The notes: generated by a model not told the origin, from the letters alone. Shown: positions 1 to 11,361, numbered from the stretch's first letter. The stretch: 64,000 bases of DNA from Salmonella enterica subsp. arizonae (GCF_008692845.1 NZ_VXJW01000004.1:186001-250000), one strand, 5' to 3'. Numbers and translations: made by a program.

Positions 1-1164
1 AGCACTTACGATCGTTTCCGTAACCGGGTCATGTTCCCTATTCGGGATAAACGCGGCAGGGTGATTGGATTTGGCGGTCGAGTGCTGGGTAACGACACGC
101 CGAAATACCTTAACTCTCCGGAAACCGACATTTTCCATAAAGGTCGCCAGCTTTATGGCTTTTATGAGGCTCAGCAATATAGCGCTGAACCGCAACGCTT
201 GCTTGTGGTCGAAGGTTATATGGATGTCGTCGCACTAGCGCAATATGACATTAACTATGCGGTCGCCTCGCTGGGTACTTCAACCACGGCAGACCATATG
301 CATATGTTATTCCGGGCGACGAACAACGTGATTTGCTGTTACGACGGCGACCGGGCAGGCCGTGACGCCGCGTGGAGAGCCCTGGAAACAGCAATGCCTT
401 ATATGACCGATGGTCGGCAGGTACGCTTTATGTTTTTACCGGACGGCGAAGACCCGGATACGCTGGTGCGTAAAGAAGGAAAGGCGGCTTTCGAAGCGCG
501 GATGGAGCAGGCGCAGCCGCTCTCTACGTTTCTGTTTAATAGCCTCCTGCCGCAGGTGGATTTAAGCTCGCCGGATGGCAGCACGCAGTTAGCCGCGCTG
601 GCGCTGCCGCTTATTAATCAGGTGCCTGGCGACGCGCACCGTATTCAACTGCGTCAGACGTTGGGGCTAAAATTAGGCATTTTCGACGATAGTCAGCTTG
701 ATCGTTTAGTGCCCAAACAGGCGGAAAGCGGCCTTTCCCGCCCGGCTCCGCAGCTAAAACGCACGACCATGCGTATACTGATAGGATTACTGGTGCAAAA
801 TCCGGATCTCGCGCCGTTGGTGCCGCCATTAGACGCGCTGGATCAGAATAAGCTGCCTGGGCTTGGCTTATTTAAAGAATTGGTCAAAACTTGTTTGGCT
901 CAGCCAGGCCTTACTACCGGACAACTTCTGGAACTCTACCGTGGCACAAATGATGCTGCGACCCTTGAAAAATTATCGATGTGGGACGATATAGCAGATA
1001 AGGCGATTGCCGAAAAGACCTTTACCGACTCACTCAACCATATGTTTGATTCGCTGCTGCAACTGCGACAAGAAGAGCTGATCGCCCGCGATCGCACTCA
1101 CGGTTTAAGCAGCGAAGAACGCCGGGAGCTCTGGACGTTAAACCAGGAGCTGGCCAGAAAATGA
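1..1164 (+). CDS. dnaG: DNA primase DnaG, C-terminal two thirds (5' end outside window)
   Basis: The open frame runs in from the first base, so the start lies upstream. 387 residues are visible and E. coli DnaG has 581, so about 194 N-terminal residues (the zinc-binding domain and the start of the catalytic core) are missing. The TOPRIM core is seen as EGYMD, then YDGDRAG and DGEDPD, the acidic residues that hold the catalytic metals. The remainder is the helical C-terminal domain that contacts DnaB helicase. DnaG makes the RNA primers for replication. It is followed by rpoD, the usual end of the rpsU-dnaG-rpoD macromolecular synthesis operon. Confidence 0.98.
   Translation, partial: STYDRFRNRVMFPIRDKRGRVIGFGGRVLGNDTPKYLNSPETDIFHKGRQLYGFYEAQQYSAEPQRLLVVEGYMDVVALAQYDINYAVASLGTSTTADHMHMLFRATNNVICCYDGDRAGRDAAWRALETAMPYMTDGRQVRFMFLPDGEDPDTLVRKEGKAAFEARMEQAQPLSTFLFNSLLPQVDLSSPDGSTQLAALALPLINQVPGDAHRIQLRQTLGLKLGIFDDSQLDRLVPKQAESGLSRPAPQLKRTTMRILIGLLVQNPDLAPLVPPLDALDQNKLPGLGLFKELVKTCLAQPGLTTGQLLELYRGTNDAATLEKLSMWDDIADKAIAEKTFTDSLNHMFDSLLQLRQEELIARDRTHGLSSEERRELWTLNQELARK
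964..993 (+). promoter_or_regulatory. Candidate sigma-32 promoter for rpoD inside dnaG
   Basis: CTTGAAA at 964-970 matches the sigma-32 -35 element, and CGATATA at 987-993 is a plausible -10. E. coli has a heat-shock promoter for rpoD at this same place inside dnaG. The sequence match is seen here; activity is inferred from E. coli. Confidence 0.6.
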
Positions 1165-1313
1165 ATTTAACGGCTTAAATGCCGCATATCGATCGGGAAG
1201 CCCCCGACAGCCGCAGTGAGAGGCAGCGGCCCAAATATAAGTATGCCCTCGCTTTAAATGTCGGCAGTTATATCGTCGACACCAATCAAACGAATAAGTG
1301 TGGATACCGTCTT

Positions 1314-3161
1314 ATGGAGCAAAACCCGCAGTCACAGCTGAAACTTCTTGTCACCCGTGGTAAGGAGCAAGGCTATCTGACCTATGCCGAGGTCAATGAC
1401 CATCTGCCGGAAGATATCGTCGATTCAGATCAAATTGAAGATATCATCCAAATGATCAACGACATGGGTATTCAGGTGATGGAAGAAGCGCCTGATGCCG
1501 ATGATCTGCTGCTGGCTGAGAATACCACCAGCACCGATGAAGATGCGGAAGAAGCTGCTGCACAAGTTCTGTCCAGTGTTGAGTCTGAAATCGGTCGTAC
1601 GACTGACCCGGTACGCATGTATATGCGTGAAATGGGCACTGTTGAACTGTTGACCCGGGAAGGCGAAATCGACATCGCTAAACGTATCGAAGACGGGATC
1701 AACCAGGTTCAATGCTCCGTTGCCGAATATCCGGAAGCCATTACCTATCTTCTGGAACAGTACGATCGCGTTGAGGCTGAAGAGGCTCGTCTGTCTGATC
1801 TTATCACCGGCTTTGTTGATCCGAATGCGGAAGAAGAGATGGCGCCGACCGCAACTCACGTCGGCTCTGAACTCTCCCAGGAAGATCTGGATGATGACGA
1901 AGACGAAGATGAAGAAGACGGCGACGATGATGCCGCCGATGACGACAACAGCATTGACCCTGAACTGGCACGCGAAAAATTCGCTGAGCTGCGCGCGCAG
2001 TATATCGTCACGCGCGACACCATCAAAGCAAAAGGCCGCAGCCATGCCGCCGCGCAGGAAGAGATTCTGAAGCTGTCTGAAGTGTTCAAACAGTTCCGTC
2101 TGGTACCGAAGCAATTCGACTACCTGGTCAACAGTATGCGCGTGATGATGGATCGCGTTCGTACTCAGGAACGTCTGATCATGAAGCTCTGCGTTGAGCA
2201 GTGCAAAATGCCGAAGAAAAACTTTATCACGTTGTTCACCGGCAACGAAACCAGCGAAACCTGGTTCAACGCCGCCATCGCGATGAACAAACCGTGGTCG
2301 GAAAAACTGCACGATGTAGCGGAAGAAGTGCAACGCTGCCTGCAAAAACTGCGGCAGATTGAAGAAGAAACCGGCCTGACCATCGAACAGGTGAAAGACA
2401 TCAACCGTCGCATGTCTATTGGGGAAGCGAAAGCCCGCCGTGCGAAGAAAGAGATGGTTGAAGCGAACTTGCGTCTGGTTATTTCTATCGCCAAGAAATA
2501 CACCAACCGTGGTCTGCAATTCCTCGATCTAATCCAGGAAGGCAACATCGGTCTGATGAAGGCGGTTGATAAGTTTGAATACCGTCGCGGCTACAAGTTT
2601 TCCACCTATGCTACCTGGTGGATTCGTCAGGCGATCACCCGCTCTATCGCAGATCAGGCGCGCACCATCCGTATTCCGGTGCATATGATTGAGACCATCA
2701 ACAAGCTCAACCGTATCTCCCGCCAGATGCTGCAAGAGATGGGCCGCGAGCCGACGCCGGAAGAACTTGCTGAACGGATGCTGATGCCGGAAGATAAAAT
2801 CCGTAAGGTGCTGAAAATCGCTAAAGAGCCTATCTCCATGGAGACACCAATAGGTGATGATGAAGATTCGCATCTGGGGGATTTCATCGAGGATACCACC
2901 CTTGAGCTGCCGCTGGATTCTGCCACTACCGAGAGCCTACGCGCCGCCACCCACGATGTTCTGGCTGGCCTGACCGCCCGTGAAGCGAAAGTCCTGCGTA
3001 TGCGTTTCGGTATCGATATGAATACCGACCATACTCTGGAAGAAGTGGGTAAACAATTCGACGTTACCCGCGAACGTATCCGTCAGATCGAAGCGAAAGC
3101 GCTGCGTAAGCTGCGCCATCCGAGCCGTTCTGAAGTGTTACGCAGCTTCCTGGACGATTAA
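1314..3161 (+). CDS. rpoD: RNA polymerase primary sigma factor, sigma-70
   Basis: Housekeeping sigma factor that directs RNA polymerase to most promoters. The frame is open from 1179, but the conserved N-terminus [13 protein letters not shown] begins at ATG 1314, giving 615 residues (E. coli 613). Region 1.1 is at the N-terminus. A long Asp/Glu stretch encoded near 1885-1950 belongs to the non-conserved region. Region 2.4 is visible as [19 protein letters not shown]. The region 4.2 helix-turn-helix is near the C-terminus, with [19 protein letters not shown]. It lies 149 bases after dnaG and ends in a strong terminator. A 364-codon antisense open frame inside it is only a shadow of its codon use. 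Confidence 0.99.
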   Translation: MEQNPQSQLKLLVTRGKEQGYLTYAEVNDHLPEDIVDSDQIEDIIQMINDMGIQVMEEAPDADDLLLAENTTSTDEDAEEAAAQVLSSVESEIGRTTDPVRMYMREMGTVELLTREGEIDIAKRIEDGINQVQCSVAEYPEAITYLLEQYDRVEAEEARLSDLITGFVDPNAEEEMAPTATHVGSELSQEDLDDDEDEDEEDGDDDAADDDNSIDPELAREKFAELRAQYIVTRDTIKAKGRSHAAAQEEILKLSEVFKQFRLVPKQFDYLVNSMRVMMDRVRTQERLIMKLCVEQCKMPKKNFITLFTGNETSETWFNAAIAMNKPWSEKLHDVAEEVQRCLQKLRQIEEETGLTIEQVKDINRRMSIGEAKARRAKKEMVEANLRLVISIAKKYTNRGLQFLDLIQEGNIGLMKAVDKFEYRRGYKFSTYATWWIRQAITRSIADQARTIRIPVHMIETINKLNRISRQMLQEMGREPTPEELAERMLMPEDKIRKVLKIAKEPISMETPIGDDEDSHLGDFIEDTTLELPLDSATTESLRAATHDVLAGLTAREAKVLRMRFGIDMNTDHTLEEVGKQFDVTRERIRQIEAKALRKLRHPSRSEVLRSFLDD

Positions 3162-3178
3162 TTCGTCGTACACGCATA

Positions 3179-3204
3179 AACGCCGCCTTACGGCGGCGTT
3201 TTTT
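3179..3204 (+). terminator. Rho-independent terminator of rpoD
   Basis: CGCCGCC (3181-3187), loop TTAC, GGCGGCG (3192-3198), followed by a run of T. It ends the dnaG-rpoD transcript. Confidence 0.95.
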
Positions 3205-3283
3205 ATCAGGTCATGCGCGAGCGCCTTATTTGGCCTGCAGAATTTTTACAATGTGTGAGTATTCGTACCCTTATTCACTATTG

Positions 3284-3790
3284 CTATAACCCACGCATAA
3301 TGAGCGCTTCATCCAGCTCGCGATAGGCCTCGACCAGTTTTTCCGTTTTTATACGGTTTAAACCGCTGGGATTTGGCAATACCCACACCGTCGTCGCGCC
3401 AATGACAATCTTCTGTTTACCCCAGGCGATACCGCGCTGGCTGAAACCCTGTTCGAAAGCCTGTTTACCAAGCACAGCCAGCGCTGCGGGCTGATAATCC
3501 TCAATTTTTTCAATCAGGCTTCGTCCGCCGCTACGTAGCTCATGCAACTTCACCTCAGTCGCCTGTACCGTCGGTCGGTCAACTAATTTTGTTACTCCGC
3601 AGCGAAAATCCAGTAATTTTTCCGCCTCTTCCGGTTTCAACTGTCGATCGGTGAAACCGGCCAAATGAATAACCTTCCAGAAACGATTCGCAGGATGGGC
3701 AAACGGAAAACCGGTATTCGCCGAGGAGAGCCCCGGATTGATGCCGCAAAAAACCACCCGTAACCCTGGCGCCAGTATGTCCTTAACCAT
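3284..3790 (-). CDS. mug: G/U (T)-mismatch-specific uracil-DNA glycosylase
   Basis: Base-excision repair enzyme that removes uracil and ethenocytosine from mismatched DNA. The frame is open to 3811, but E. coli Mug starts at MVKD/MVED, which fits ATG 3788-3790 preceded by an AGGAG ribosome site, giving 168 residues. The catalytic-site motif FCGINPG (Asn18) is near the N-terminus, HPANRFW follows, and the strand-intercalating motif PNPSGLN is near the C-terminus. It is transcribed towards rpoD. All family landmarks are intact. Confidence 0.97.
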   Translation of the reverse strand: MVKDILAPGLRVVFCGINPGLSSANTGFPFAHPANRFWKVIHLAGFTDRQLKPEEAEKLLDFRCGVTKLVDRPTVQATEVKLHELRSGGRSLIEKIEDYQPAALAVLGKQAFEQGFSQRGIAWGKQKIVIGATTVWVLPNPSGLNRIKTEKLVEAYRELDEALIMRGL

Positions 3791-3915
3791 TATCACTCCT
3801 GAGCAATACAACGTTCTTTAAGTATAACGGGTTGAAAATACATTGTTTATAAAAACAGCACCCGCACGGTTATGGCTGGATTGCTGCGTAAAGTTACATT
3901 ATAATCCACCGCCAC

Positions 3916-3991
3916 GGCCCCTTAGCTCAGTGGTTAGAGCAGGCGACTCATAATCGCTTGGTCGCTGGTTCAAGTCCAGCAGGGGCCACCA
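3916..3991 (+). tRNA. ileX: tRNA-Ile2 with CAU anticodon (lysidine type)
   Basis: A complete 76-base cloverleaf including encoded CCA. The acceptor arm GGCCCCT pairs with AGGGGCC, and the T arm carries GGTTCAAGTCC. The anticodon CAT is at 3949-3951 (positions 34-36). E. coli has ileX in this slot between mug and yqjH. CAU tRNAs of this type are modified to lysidine at C34 and read AUA as isoleucine, so a naive scan would call it tRNA-Met. The name rests on the match to E. coli ileX and position. Confidence 0.95.
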
Positions 3992-4017
3992 AATTTTAGT
4001 TTTAGAATCATATAATT

Positions 4018-4043
4018 AAGCCACTCGAAAGAGTGGCTTTTTT
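4018..4043 (+). terminator. Terminator of ileX
   Basis: AAGCCACTC, loop GAAA, GAGTGGCTT, then T residues: a canonical intrinsic terminator 27 bases after the tRNA. Confidence 0.93.
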
Positions 4044-4060
4044 GTTATCTCATTTTTAAG

Positions 4061-4130
4061 TGGCGATAAAATGGCGGTGTAAATGGCAAATATTGGCAAA
4101 CGCTGGCAAATAATGGCAATCTATGTCAAT
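4061..4130. repeat. Short iteron array with 10-11 base spacing (TGGCAAA-type)
   Basis: TGGC recurs at 4061, 4072, 4084, 4094, 4104 and 4114, with a degenerate TGTC at 4124. The 4081-4120 part is strictly 10 bases per unit with the pattern NNNTGGCAAA (last unit AAT), so every copy lies on the same face of the helix. It sits between two copies of the ileX 3' end, where a tRNA-targeting integrase would have its arm-type binding sites. The periodicity is seen directly; the role is inferred. Confidence 0.6.
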
Positions 4131-4176
4131 GATAAATAACGAAAATATTGATTTCCCGTTGTTCTGGTAGGAAATA

Positions 4177-4265
4177 ATAATCGCTTGGTCTCTGGTCCAA
4201 GTCCAGCAGCGGCCACCAAACTTTAACTTTAAAATCATAAAATTAAGCCACTCAAAAGAGTAGCT
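4177..4265 (+). repeat. Degenerate duplicate of the ileX 3' half, tail and terminator (att-like scar)
   Basis: From ATAATCGCTTGG onwards the tRNA anticodon stem, T arm and CCA, then the downstream tail and terminator hairpin (3950-4037), are repeated at 4177-4265 with scattered substitutions. The acceptor AGGGGCC has become AGCGGCC and the terminator stem is damaged. The offset is 227 bases. No 5' half is present, so it is not a working tRNA. A 3'-end duplication of a tRNA is what site-specific integration leaves behind. Confidence 0.75.
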
Positions 4266-4387
4266 TAATTGTTTCTATAATGCTCAGTGTCGCGCTGAGC
4301 ATTGTACCGTGCCACGCCTCACGCTCGTGTTCTCGCTGTGTTTCGTCCATCTACGGGATGAAAGACCGGGAATCAATGACCCTATAG

Positions 4388-5155
4388 CTATTTACGATGC
4401 CAATAGGCTGCCGTACGTACTAGTTGTGGATCAAATCCATTTTCAAAGCGCTGACTTAAATGTTTCACCGTTTTGCCTTCTCCAGTGATCCAGATGAAAT
4501 AGTCTGAATCGGGTATCGTTAGCTGCGACAGAAGCGTTTGTATTGCCTGCTCATCGCCGCCAACAACATATTCCACAGTAATGTCCGTCACATGGGCGAG
4601 ATACCCCCGATATGCCGCATCCTGAATACTTACCAGCGCGGTTACTGCGGGACGCACAGGCAGAAGGCTAAGCGACTCCAGACGACGACGCAACGCGGGC
4701 ATACCGGACTCATCGCAGACATAAACCTGATAGGCATAGTCTTCCGGCACCACCAGCGAACCGCGCGGCCCGCCAATCGTCAGTGTATCGCCCTCACGCG
4801 CCTCCATTGCCCAACGGCTGGCTACGCCGCCATCGTGGATAAAGAAATCCAGCGCCAGCTCGCGGCGCGCCTCATCATACAGCGGCGTGTAGTCCCTGGA
4901 GGCCGGACGGACGCCCTCTCCCCAGATGATGCCTTCCTCGGTCACTATCGGGGGCGTAAAGCGGTCGCCAGGTTCAGGGAAAAAAACTTTCGTGTGATCG
5001 TCAAAGCCCCGGGATGTGAAACCGTCCAGCGCCTCACCGCCAAGTACGATCCTCTGAAATCCTGCGCTAATACGTTCTACCCGTAGGACGGTCAGCTCGC
5101 GAAAACGCAGTTCATTACGAACACGCTGTGGGTAGCGTACGGATGATGTAGTCAT
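4388..5155 (-). CDS. yqjH: NADPH-dependent ferric-chelate reductase (siderophore-interacting protein family)
   Basis: Cytoplasmic flavoprotein that reduces ferric siderophore complexes to release iron. 255 residues, matching E. coli YqjH (NfeF, 254). The frame opens at 5170, but MTTSSVRYPQRVRN at ATG 5155 fits the family and is preceded by GAAGG. The N-terminal half is the FAD-binding barrel with SRDYTPLY and FFIHDGG. GGPRGSLVVP starts the NADPH domain, and WITGEGKTVKHL is the family's C-terminal signature. It is divergent from its known repressor gene yqjI. Fur-like and YqjI-like operator sequences lie in the shared intergenic region. Confidence 0.96.
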   Translation of the reverse strand: MTTSSVRYPQRVRNELRFRELTVLRVERISAGFQRIVLGGEALDGFTSRGFDDHTKVFFPEPGDRFTPPIVTEEGIIWGEGVRPASRDYTPLYDEARRELALDFFIHDGGVASRWAMEAREGDTLTIGGPRGSLVVPEDYAYQVYVCDESGMPALRRRLESLSLLPVRPAVTALVSIQDAAYRGYLAHVTDITVEYVVGGDEQAIQTLLSQLTIPDSDYFIWITGEGKTVKHLSQRFENGFDPQLVRTAAYWHRK

Positions 5156-5198
5156 TTTTTGCCTTCGCAAAGTAATACGATATATCTAAATTAACATT

Positions 5199-5221
5199 TA
5201 AATGATAATGATTGTTAATCA
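5199..5221. promoter_or_regulatory. Fur-box-like site upstream of yqjH
   Basis: AAATGATAATGATTGTTAATC resembles the Fur consensus GATAATGATAATCATTATC in its first half. It lies about 45 bases upstream of the yqjH start. Iron regulation of yqjH by Fur is known in E. coli; the site here is by eye. Confidence 0.55.
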
Positions 5222-5340
5222 GAAAAAATGCAACTCTTTTTTTGATAGGGTACTGGCTACACTATATTAATCAAAACATAAAATAAATACATTAACATCA
5301 ATATCTTAAAATTAAAAACAAACCTGCACTTGCTAACATC

Positions 5341-5373
5341 TTATATTTAGATATAAATTAGATATATCTAAAA
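5341..5373. promoter_or_regulatory. YqjI-type palindromic operator
   Basis: TTAGATATATCTAA (5358-5371) is a perfect 14-base palindrome just upstream of the yqjI ribosome site. A half-copy ATTTAGATAT lies next to it, and a second partial copy, ATATATCTAAA, is at 5180-5190 near yqjH. Paired palindromes flanking both genes fit autoregulation plus repression of yqjH by YqjI. Assignment to YqjI is inferred from the E. coli system. Confidence 0.6.
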
Positions 5374-5387
5374 AACAGGAGGCAATG

Positions 5388-6035
5388 ATGCAAAACCAAT
5401 ATGAAGGGTGCTGCAAAAACCGGGATCATAAGCACGACGGCTGCTGTAAAGATCGGGAACATCACCATGAAGGCTGCCATAGCGCGCATCAGCATGAGAA
5501 CGCCAGTTGCGGCGGCGAACAACACCGTCACGGACACGGCTGCGGCCATCATGGACGGGGCGGCGGCCGGCGTCAGCGATTTTTTGGTCACGGCGAACTT
5601 CGGCTGGTTATTCTCGATATCCTGACCCAGGACGCCAGCCACGGCTATGAACTGATTAAAGCGATAGAAAACCTGACCGGGGGCGACTATACGCCAAGCG
5701 CCGGCGTGATCTACCCCACGCTGGATTTTTTACAGGAGCAGCAATTTATTACTATTAGCGATGAAGAAGGCGGGCGGAAAAAAATTGCGATTACCGCGAA
5801 GGGCGCGCAATGGCTTGATGAAAATCGCGAGCATCTGACGCATATTCAGGCGCGGTTAAAAGCCCGTTGCGTCGGTATGGAGTTACGTAAAAATCCGCAG
5901 ATGAAGCGGGCGCTGGATAACTTCAAGGCCGTGCTGGATCTGCGGATAAACCACAGCGATATCAACGACGCGCAAATCAAACGCATTATCGGCGTGATTG
6001 ATCGCGCGGCGCTGGAAATCGCCGAACTCGATTAA
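5388..6035 (+). CDS. yqjI: Metal-responsive PadR-family transcriptional repressor
   Basis: Represses yqjH and itself; nickel relieves binding in E. coli. Two in-frame ATGs exist (5385 and 5388). The AGGAGG at 5377-5382 spaces better to 5388, so 215 residues are given. The first 60 residues are extremely rich in His and Cys ([23 protein letters not shown], repeated HGHGCGHHG) and form the metal-sensing tail. The rest is a PadR winged helix starting at [11 protein letters not shown], with [15 protein letters not shown] and [11 protein letters not shown] in the wing. The stop overlaps the convergent mcpC stop by four bases. Confidence 0.95.
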   Translation: MQNQYEGCCKNRDHKHDGCCKDREHHHEGCHSAHQHENASCGGEQHRHGHGCGHHGRGGGRRQRFFGHGELRLVILDILTQDASHGYELIKAIENLTGGDYTPSAGVIYPTLDFLQEQQFITISDEEGGRKKIAITAKGAQWLDENREHLTHIQARLKARCVGMELRKNPQMKRALDNFKAVLDLRINHSDINDAQIKRIIGVIDRAALEIAELD

Positions 6036-7597
6036 GCGGGCTGCGCGTCTTCTTCCCGGACGCGGAACACGTTAACCAGCTCTTTTAAATGTAACGCCTG
6101 TTCGTTCAGCGACGCCGCGGCGGCAACAGACTCCTCCACAAGGCAGGAGTTTTGTTGCGTGGCGGCGTCAATCAGGCCAATCGCGCTGTTAATCTGTGAA
6201 ATACCATCGGTTTGCTCGCGGCTGGCCTGCCCAATCTCACGCAATATCACATCCATCTCTTCGACGTTATCCACCATACCATTAATCAGGGCACTGGCTT
6301 TCTCCACCAGTTGCATACCTTCCTGAGTCTGGCTGGTTGAATCTTCAATTAAATTACGGATTTCGCTGGCCGACGAGGCGCTCTTTTGCGCCAACTGGCG
6401 AACCTCCCCCGCGACAACGGCAAAACCGCGCCCATGTTCGCCCGCGCGCGCCGCTTCCACCGCCGCGTTCAGCGCCAAAATATTGGTCTGAAAAGCAATG
6501 GAATCAATGATATTGATGATATCCGACATACGATTTGCCGTATCATTAATGACGCGCATTTTCTGCGTCACTTGATTCATCATCTCACCGTTGTTTTTCA
6601 CCACGCTGGCGGCGCCGGCAGACAGTTTCGTCGCTTCACTGGTATGGTCAGCCGTATTTTTAACCGTGGAGGTAATCTGTTCCATCGACGCAGCCGTTTC
6701 TTCAACAGAACTGGCCTGCTCTTCCGTCCGCGCCGCCAAATCTTGGTTGCCGGCGACAATTTGCGCCGCCGCTGTGGAGATGCTTTCCGAGCCGTTTTGC
6801 ACTTCCTGTACGATATCCAGCAGACGCGTTTTCATCGCCATCAACGCTTGCAGTAGCACGCCCGTTTCATCTTTATAGTCGGTGGTGATATGGCGAGTCA
6901 GATCGCCATCGGCAATCGCCTCGGCAAAGCGTACCGCTTCATCAAGCGGTCGGGTAATGGAACGCACAATATACCATCCCATTACACACCCAGCGGCGAT
7001 ACTTATCAGCGCCAGGGTGATTAATAGCGTCCGATTGGTTTTAAAATCGCCTTCAACTTGTACGCCCGCGTTGTGCATCTGCGCATCCTGAACAGCGATA
7101 AGCTCCTGAACTTTGTCCTTATAGACCTTTTGCACCTGCACCGTTCTGGTCATCATCTCCTCAATGGCCGCCTGACGATTATGGCTTTGAATATCTTGCA
7201 AAATACGGAATCTGGACTCCAGGTATTGCTGGCGCGCTTCACGGATCTCGGTAATGATTTTCTGCGAAGCCGCATCGTGTCGATTGCTGGAAAGATCATC
7301 CAGTAACGCCGATATACGCTGGCTTATCTCATTCAGTTCTTTCTGCGAGCTCTGGCTCCAGCGCCCTTCTTCATCCAGTAACATAAGCTGCTGAGCGATG
7401 ATGAAATCATTAAAATTATCGATTAACAGATTGGCTTTCACCGTGGTGGGATAATCATTGGTAATAATGTTCTGCATACCTGTATTAGCCCGATCAAGAC
7501 TAAATAAAGACAGAGCGGAACTCGCTACCATGAGTACAATGAATAAACCAAAGGCAATAAATAATTTCGAACGTATTTTAATGTTATGCAAAAACAT
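6032..7597 (-). CDS. mcpC: Methyl-accepting chemotaxis protein, McpC-type (cystine repellent receptor)
   Basis: Inner-membrane chemoreceptor of 521 residues. The frame opens at 7618, but [13 protein letters not shown] at ATG 7597 has a GGGAGA ribosome site and is a typical chemoreceptor N-terminus. TM1 is about residues 11-32. A four-helix-bundle ligand domain follows, TM2 is near 190-210, then HAMP, methylation helices and the kinase-control hairpin [20 protein letters not shown]. The C-terminus has no NWETF-type pentapeptide, so it probably relies on other receptors for CheR tethering. The slot between yqjI and aer is where Salmonella carries McpC (STM3216 by memory), reported to mediate repulsion from cystine. 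The ligand assignment rests on position and family. Confidence 0.85.
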   Translation of the reverse strand: MFLHNIKIRSKLFIAFGLFIVLMVASSALSLFSLDRANTGMQNIITNDYPTTVKANLLIDNFNDFIIAQQLMLLDEEGRWSQSSQKELNEISQRISALLDDLSSNRHDAASQKIITEIREARQQYLESRFRILQDIQSHNRQAAIEEMMTRTVQVQKVYKDKVQELIAVQDAQMHNAGVQVEGDFKTNRTLLITLALISIAAGCVMGWYIVRSITRPLDEAVRFAEAIADGDLTRHITTDYKDETGVLLQALMAMKTRLLDIVQEVQNGSESISTAAAQIVAGNQDLAARTEEQASSVEETAASMEQITSTVKNTADHTSEATKLSAGAASVVKNNGEMMNQVTQKMRVINDTANRMSDIINIIDSIAFQTNILALNAAVEAARAGEHGRGFAVVAGEVRQLAQKSASSASEIRNLIEDSTSQTQEGMQLVEKASALINGMVDNVEEMDVILREIGQASREQTDGISQINSAIGLIDAATQQNSCLVEESVAAAASLNEQALHLKELVNVFRVREEDAQPA

Positions 7598-7636
7598 ATT
7601 TTCTCCCTGGGATTGCATATCCTCATACAGGAAGAT

Positions 7637-7663
7637 TTATCGGCAAAAATGTTACTAACTTTA
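7637..7663 (-). promoter_or_regulatory. Sigma-28 (FliA) promoter of mcpC
   Basis: On the minus strand TAAAGTTA, 11 bases, GCCGATAA: seven of eight and eight of eight against the flagellar class 3 consensus TAAAGTTT-N11-GCCGATAA. It lies 40 bases upstream of the mcpC start, placing the receptor in the flagellar regulon. Confidence 0.93.
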
Positions 7664-7999
7664 TGATATTGATCGCTTTTTATTTAGCAACATTATTAGT
7701 AAATATTTTTCATATATTACAGAGAAATGAGCCAATAGTGATATAAATAGACATTAAAAGTGAAGGAAATAGGCTAAAAGGTTAACGATTTCTAATTAAT
7801 TAAACGCTCAAATACCCATTAATCGGTAGTCGAAAGCAACACAATAACAATTACATTGAAATTTATTTACATGATTTTTAACGGCATATCCGACTGATAC
7901 TCTCTATGATGGCGGAAATTTTTCCCTGGCAGATCGCATCCGCCCGGTAAGCTCTTGCTACCGGGCGGATGTCAGTACGGCAGTCACCTACAAGTAAAC
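7664..7999. repeat. Intergenic region with a 13-bp perfect hairpin downstream of aer
   Basis: CATCCGCCCGGTA (7937-7949), nine-base loop, TACCGGGCGGATG (7959-7971). It is placed right after the aer stop but lacks a T run, so it is more likely a REP-type or mRNA-stabilising hairpin than a strict terminator. The remaining 270 bases towards mcpC are AT-rich and show no gene. Confidence 0.7.
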
Positions 8000-9520
8000 T
8001 TAATGCAGCACCGAAACCGCATCCTCCAGCCGGCTGGCACGGTGTTTTACCATTGCCGACACTTGTGCGCTCTCCTCCACCAACTCCGCATTTTTCTGGG
8101 TAGTGCGGTTTAACTCATCCACTGCGCGGGTCAGGCTGGAGAGGCCATCAGTCTGTTCCAGCGTCGACTGACTAATGCGGGCGATAAGCTGGGTGACATT
8201 TTGCACCTGAGCTACAATGTCATCCATGGTACGACCTGCGGCATGAACCTGCTCAGAGCCTGACTGCACCTTTGTTGCGCTGGCATCAATTAATTTGCGG
8301 ATATCGTTCGCCGCGTTAGCGCTGCGACTGGCAAGATGGCGTACCTCGCCCGCAACCACCGCAAATCCTTTCCCCTGTTCGCCCGCTCTCGCCGCCTCTA
8401 CCGCGGCATTCAGCGCCAGGATGTTCGTCTGAAAAGCGATATCGTTAATTAGCGTGGTGATCGTACCGATACGTTGCGTACTGTTGGCGATATCATCCAT
8501 CGTTTTAATGACCGTATCCATCGCCTCGCCTCCCTGCATCGCCGCGCTGCTGGCCGCAATGGAAAGCTTATCCGCAGCGGAAGACGTCTCTGAATTAAGC
8601 TTCACTGACTCCGCCATCTGGTTCATGGTCGTTACCGTTTCCTGAACATTTTCCACGCTCTGACGGGTGTGCTTATTCAGAGCATCGCTACCCTTCGCTA
8701 GCATTTCACTGCCGTTTCTGACGCTGGAGACCTGACTTGACACATCATTGATCAGCCAGCGGCACATCAAGCCAAGCTGACCTACTGCCCTCAGCGTCAG
8801 CCCCAGCTCATCGCTACGATTAAGATGTCGCACGCTGTTGCGTTCGCCGGTCGCCACTTTCAGCGCCTGCGTCGCCACATTTTCAATGGGACGCACAATT
8901 TGCCATTCAAATAGCGCCGTACCTACCAGCATCGTCAACGCGCCCATCAGCAACGCCAACCATGACGCATCCGTATAGAACAGCGCCACCACCAGCATCA
9001 CTGCCATTAGCCCCATAATGCTACACACTCGCCAGCGAACAGGCATAGCGGGCAGTTTGCCCAGCAAGCCCTGACGAACCACCAATCCTTTATGAATACG
9101 TTTACTACACCGTCCTTCATTCAGTGCCTTATATAGAGGCTCGACGGCGGCAATCTCGTCCTCCGTCGCGCGGGTACGGATCGACATATATCCCGTCACA
9201 TGCCCTTTGCGTATCATCGGTACCGCGTTGGCCCGCACCCAATAATGGTCGCCGTTTTTACACCGGTTTTTCACAATGCCGCTCCACGGTTCGCCCTGTT
9301 TTAGGGTGTACCACATATCGGCGAAGGCAGCTTTTGGCATATCCGGATGGCGCACCAGATTATGTGGCTGCGCCAGCAACTCGTTTAACTGATAGCCGCT
9401 CACCTGGACAAAGGAGTCGTTGGCGTGAGTGATATAGCTTTCCAGGTCGGTCGTTGACATCAGAGTGGTATCATCATCCAGCGGGGTATTTCGCTGGCTG
9501 ACGTAGGGATGAGAAGACAT
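8000..9520 (-). CDS. aer: Aerotaxis and redox receptor Aer
   Basis: Membrane-bound energy sensor of 506 residues, the exact E. coli length. A cytoplasmic N-terminal PAS domain (about residues 10-120; [40 protein letters not shown]) binds FAD. A single hydrophobic membrane hairpin lies near 165-205, followed by HAMP and a chemotaxis signalling domain with [20 protein letters not shown]. Unlike mcpC it has no periplasmic ligand domain. It senses respiratory redox change and signals through CheA/CheW. Confidence 0.97.
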   Translation of the reverse strand: MSSHPYVSQRNTPLDDDTTLMSTTDLESYITHANDSFVQVSGYQLNELLAQPHNLVRHPDMPKAAFADMWYTLKQGEPWSGIVKNRCKNGDHYWVRANAVPMIRKGHVTGYMSIRTRATEDEIAAVEPLYKALNEGRCSKRIHKGLVVRQGLLGKLPAMPVRWRVCSIMGLMAVMLVVALFYTDASWLALLMGALTMLVGTALFEWQIVRPIENVATQALKVATGERNSVRHLNRSDELGLTLRAVGQLGLMCRWLINDVSSQVSSVRNGSEMLAKGSDALNKHTRQSVENVQETVTTMNQMAESVKLNSETSSAADKLSIAASSAAMQGGEAMDTVIKTMDDIANSTQRIGTITTLINDIAFQTNILALNAAVEAARAGEQGKGFAVVAGEVRHLASRSANAANDIRKLIDASATKVQSGSEQVHAAGRTMDDIVAQVQNVTQLIARISQSTLEQTDGLSSLTRAVDELNRTTQKNAELVEESAQVSAMVKHRASRLEDAVSVLH

Positions 9521-9569
9521 GATAGCGTCCTGTGCGGGTTATCTGGATGTTAATTTTTTCTCATATGTT

Positions 9570-9596
9570 ACTTCGGCGCTAATCTATTTATCTTTA
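9570..9596 (-). promoter_or_regulatory. Sigma-28 (FliA) promoter of aer
   Basis: On the minus strand TAAAGATA, 11 bases, GCCGAAGT, about 50 bases upstream of the aer start. The -35 is strong and the -10 keeps its GCCGA core. aer is a FliA target in E. coli. Confidence 0.8.
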
Positions 9597-11328
<1,732 letters not shown>

Positions 11329-11335
11329 AAACGAT

Positions 11336-11361
11336 GCCGGATGGCGCTGTGCTTATCCGGC
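11336..11361. repeat. REP-type hairpin after patA
   Basis: GCCGGAT (11336-11342) pairs with ATCCGGC (11355-11361), the standard REP arms, between patA and fadH. Confidence 0.75.

Larger units (their letters stand above)
3992..4387. other. Gene-free interval between ileX and yqjH
   Basis: Contains the ileX terminator, the iteron array and the ileX 3'-end duplicate described separately. A 60-codon minus-strand frame at 4056-4238 runs through the iterons and the tRNA copy and is not believable as a gene. The last 120 bases show nothing recognisable. Confidence 0.7.

Noticed and set aside
1425..2519. 364-codon minus-strand open frame inside rpoD
   Set aside because: Shadow of rpoD codon bias; no ribosome site, composition unlike a protein, rpoD itself fully conserved.
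4177..4220. Second tRNA gene
   Set aside because: Only the 3' half is present and the acceptor stem is mutated; treated as an integration scar.
4056..4238. 60-codon frame after ileX
   Set aside because: Runs through the iterons and the tRNA duplicate and has no ribosome site.
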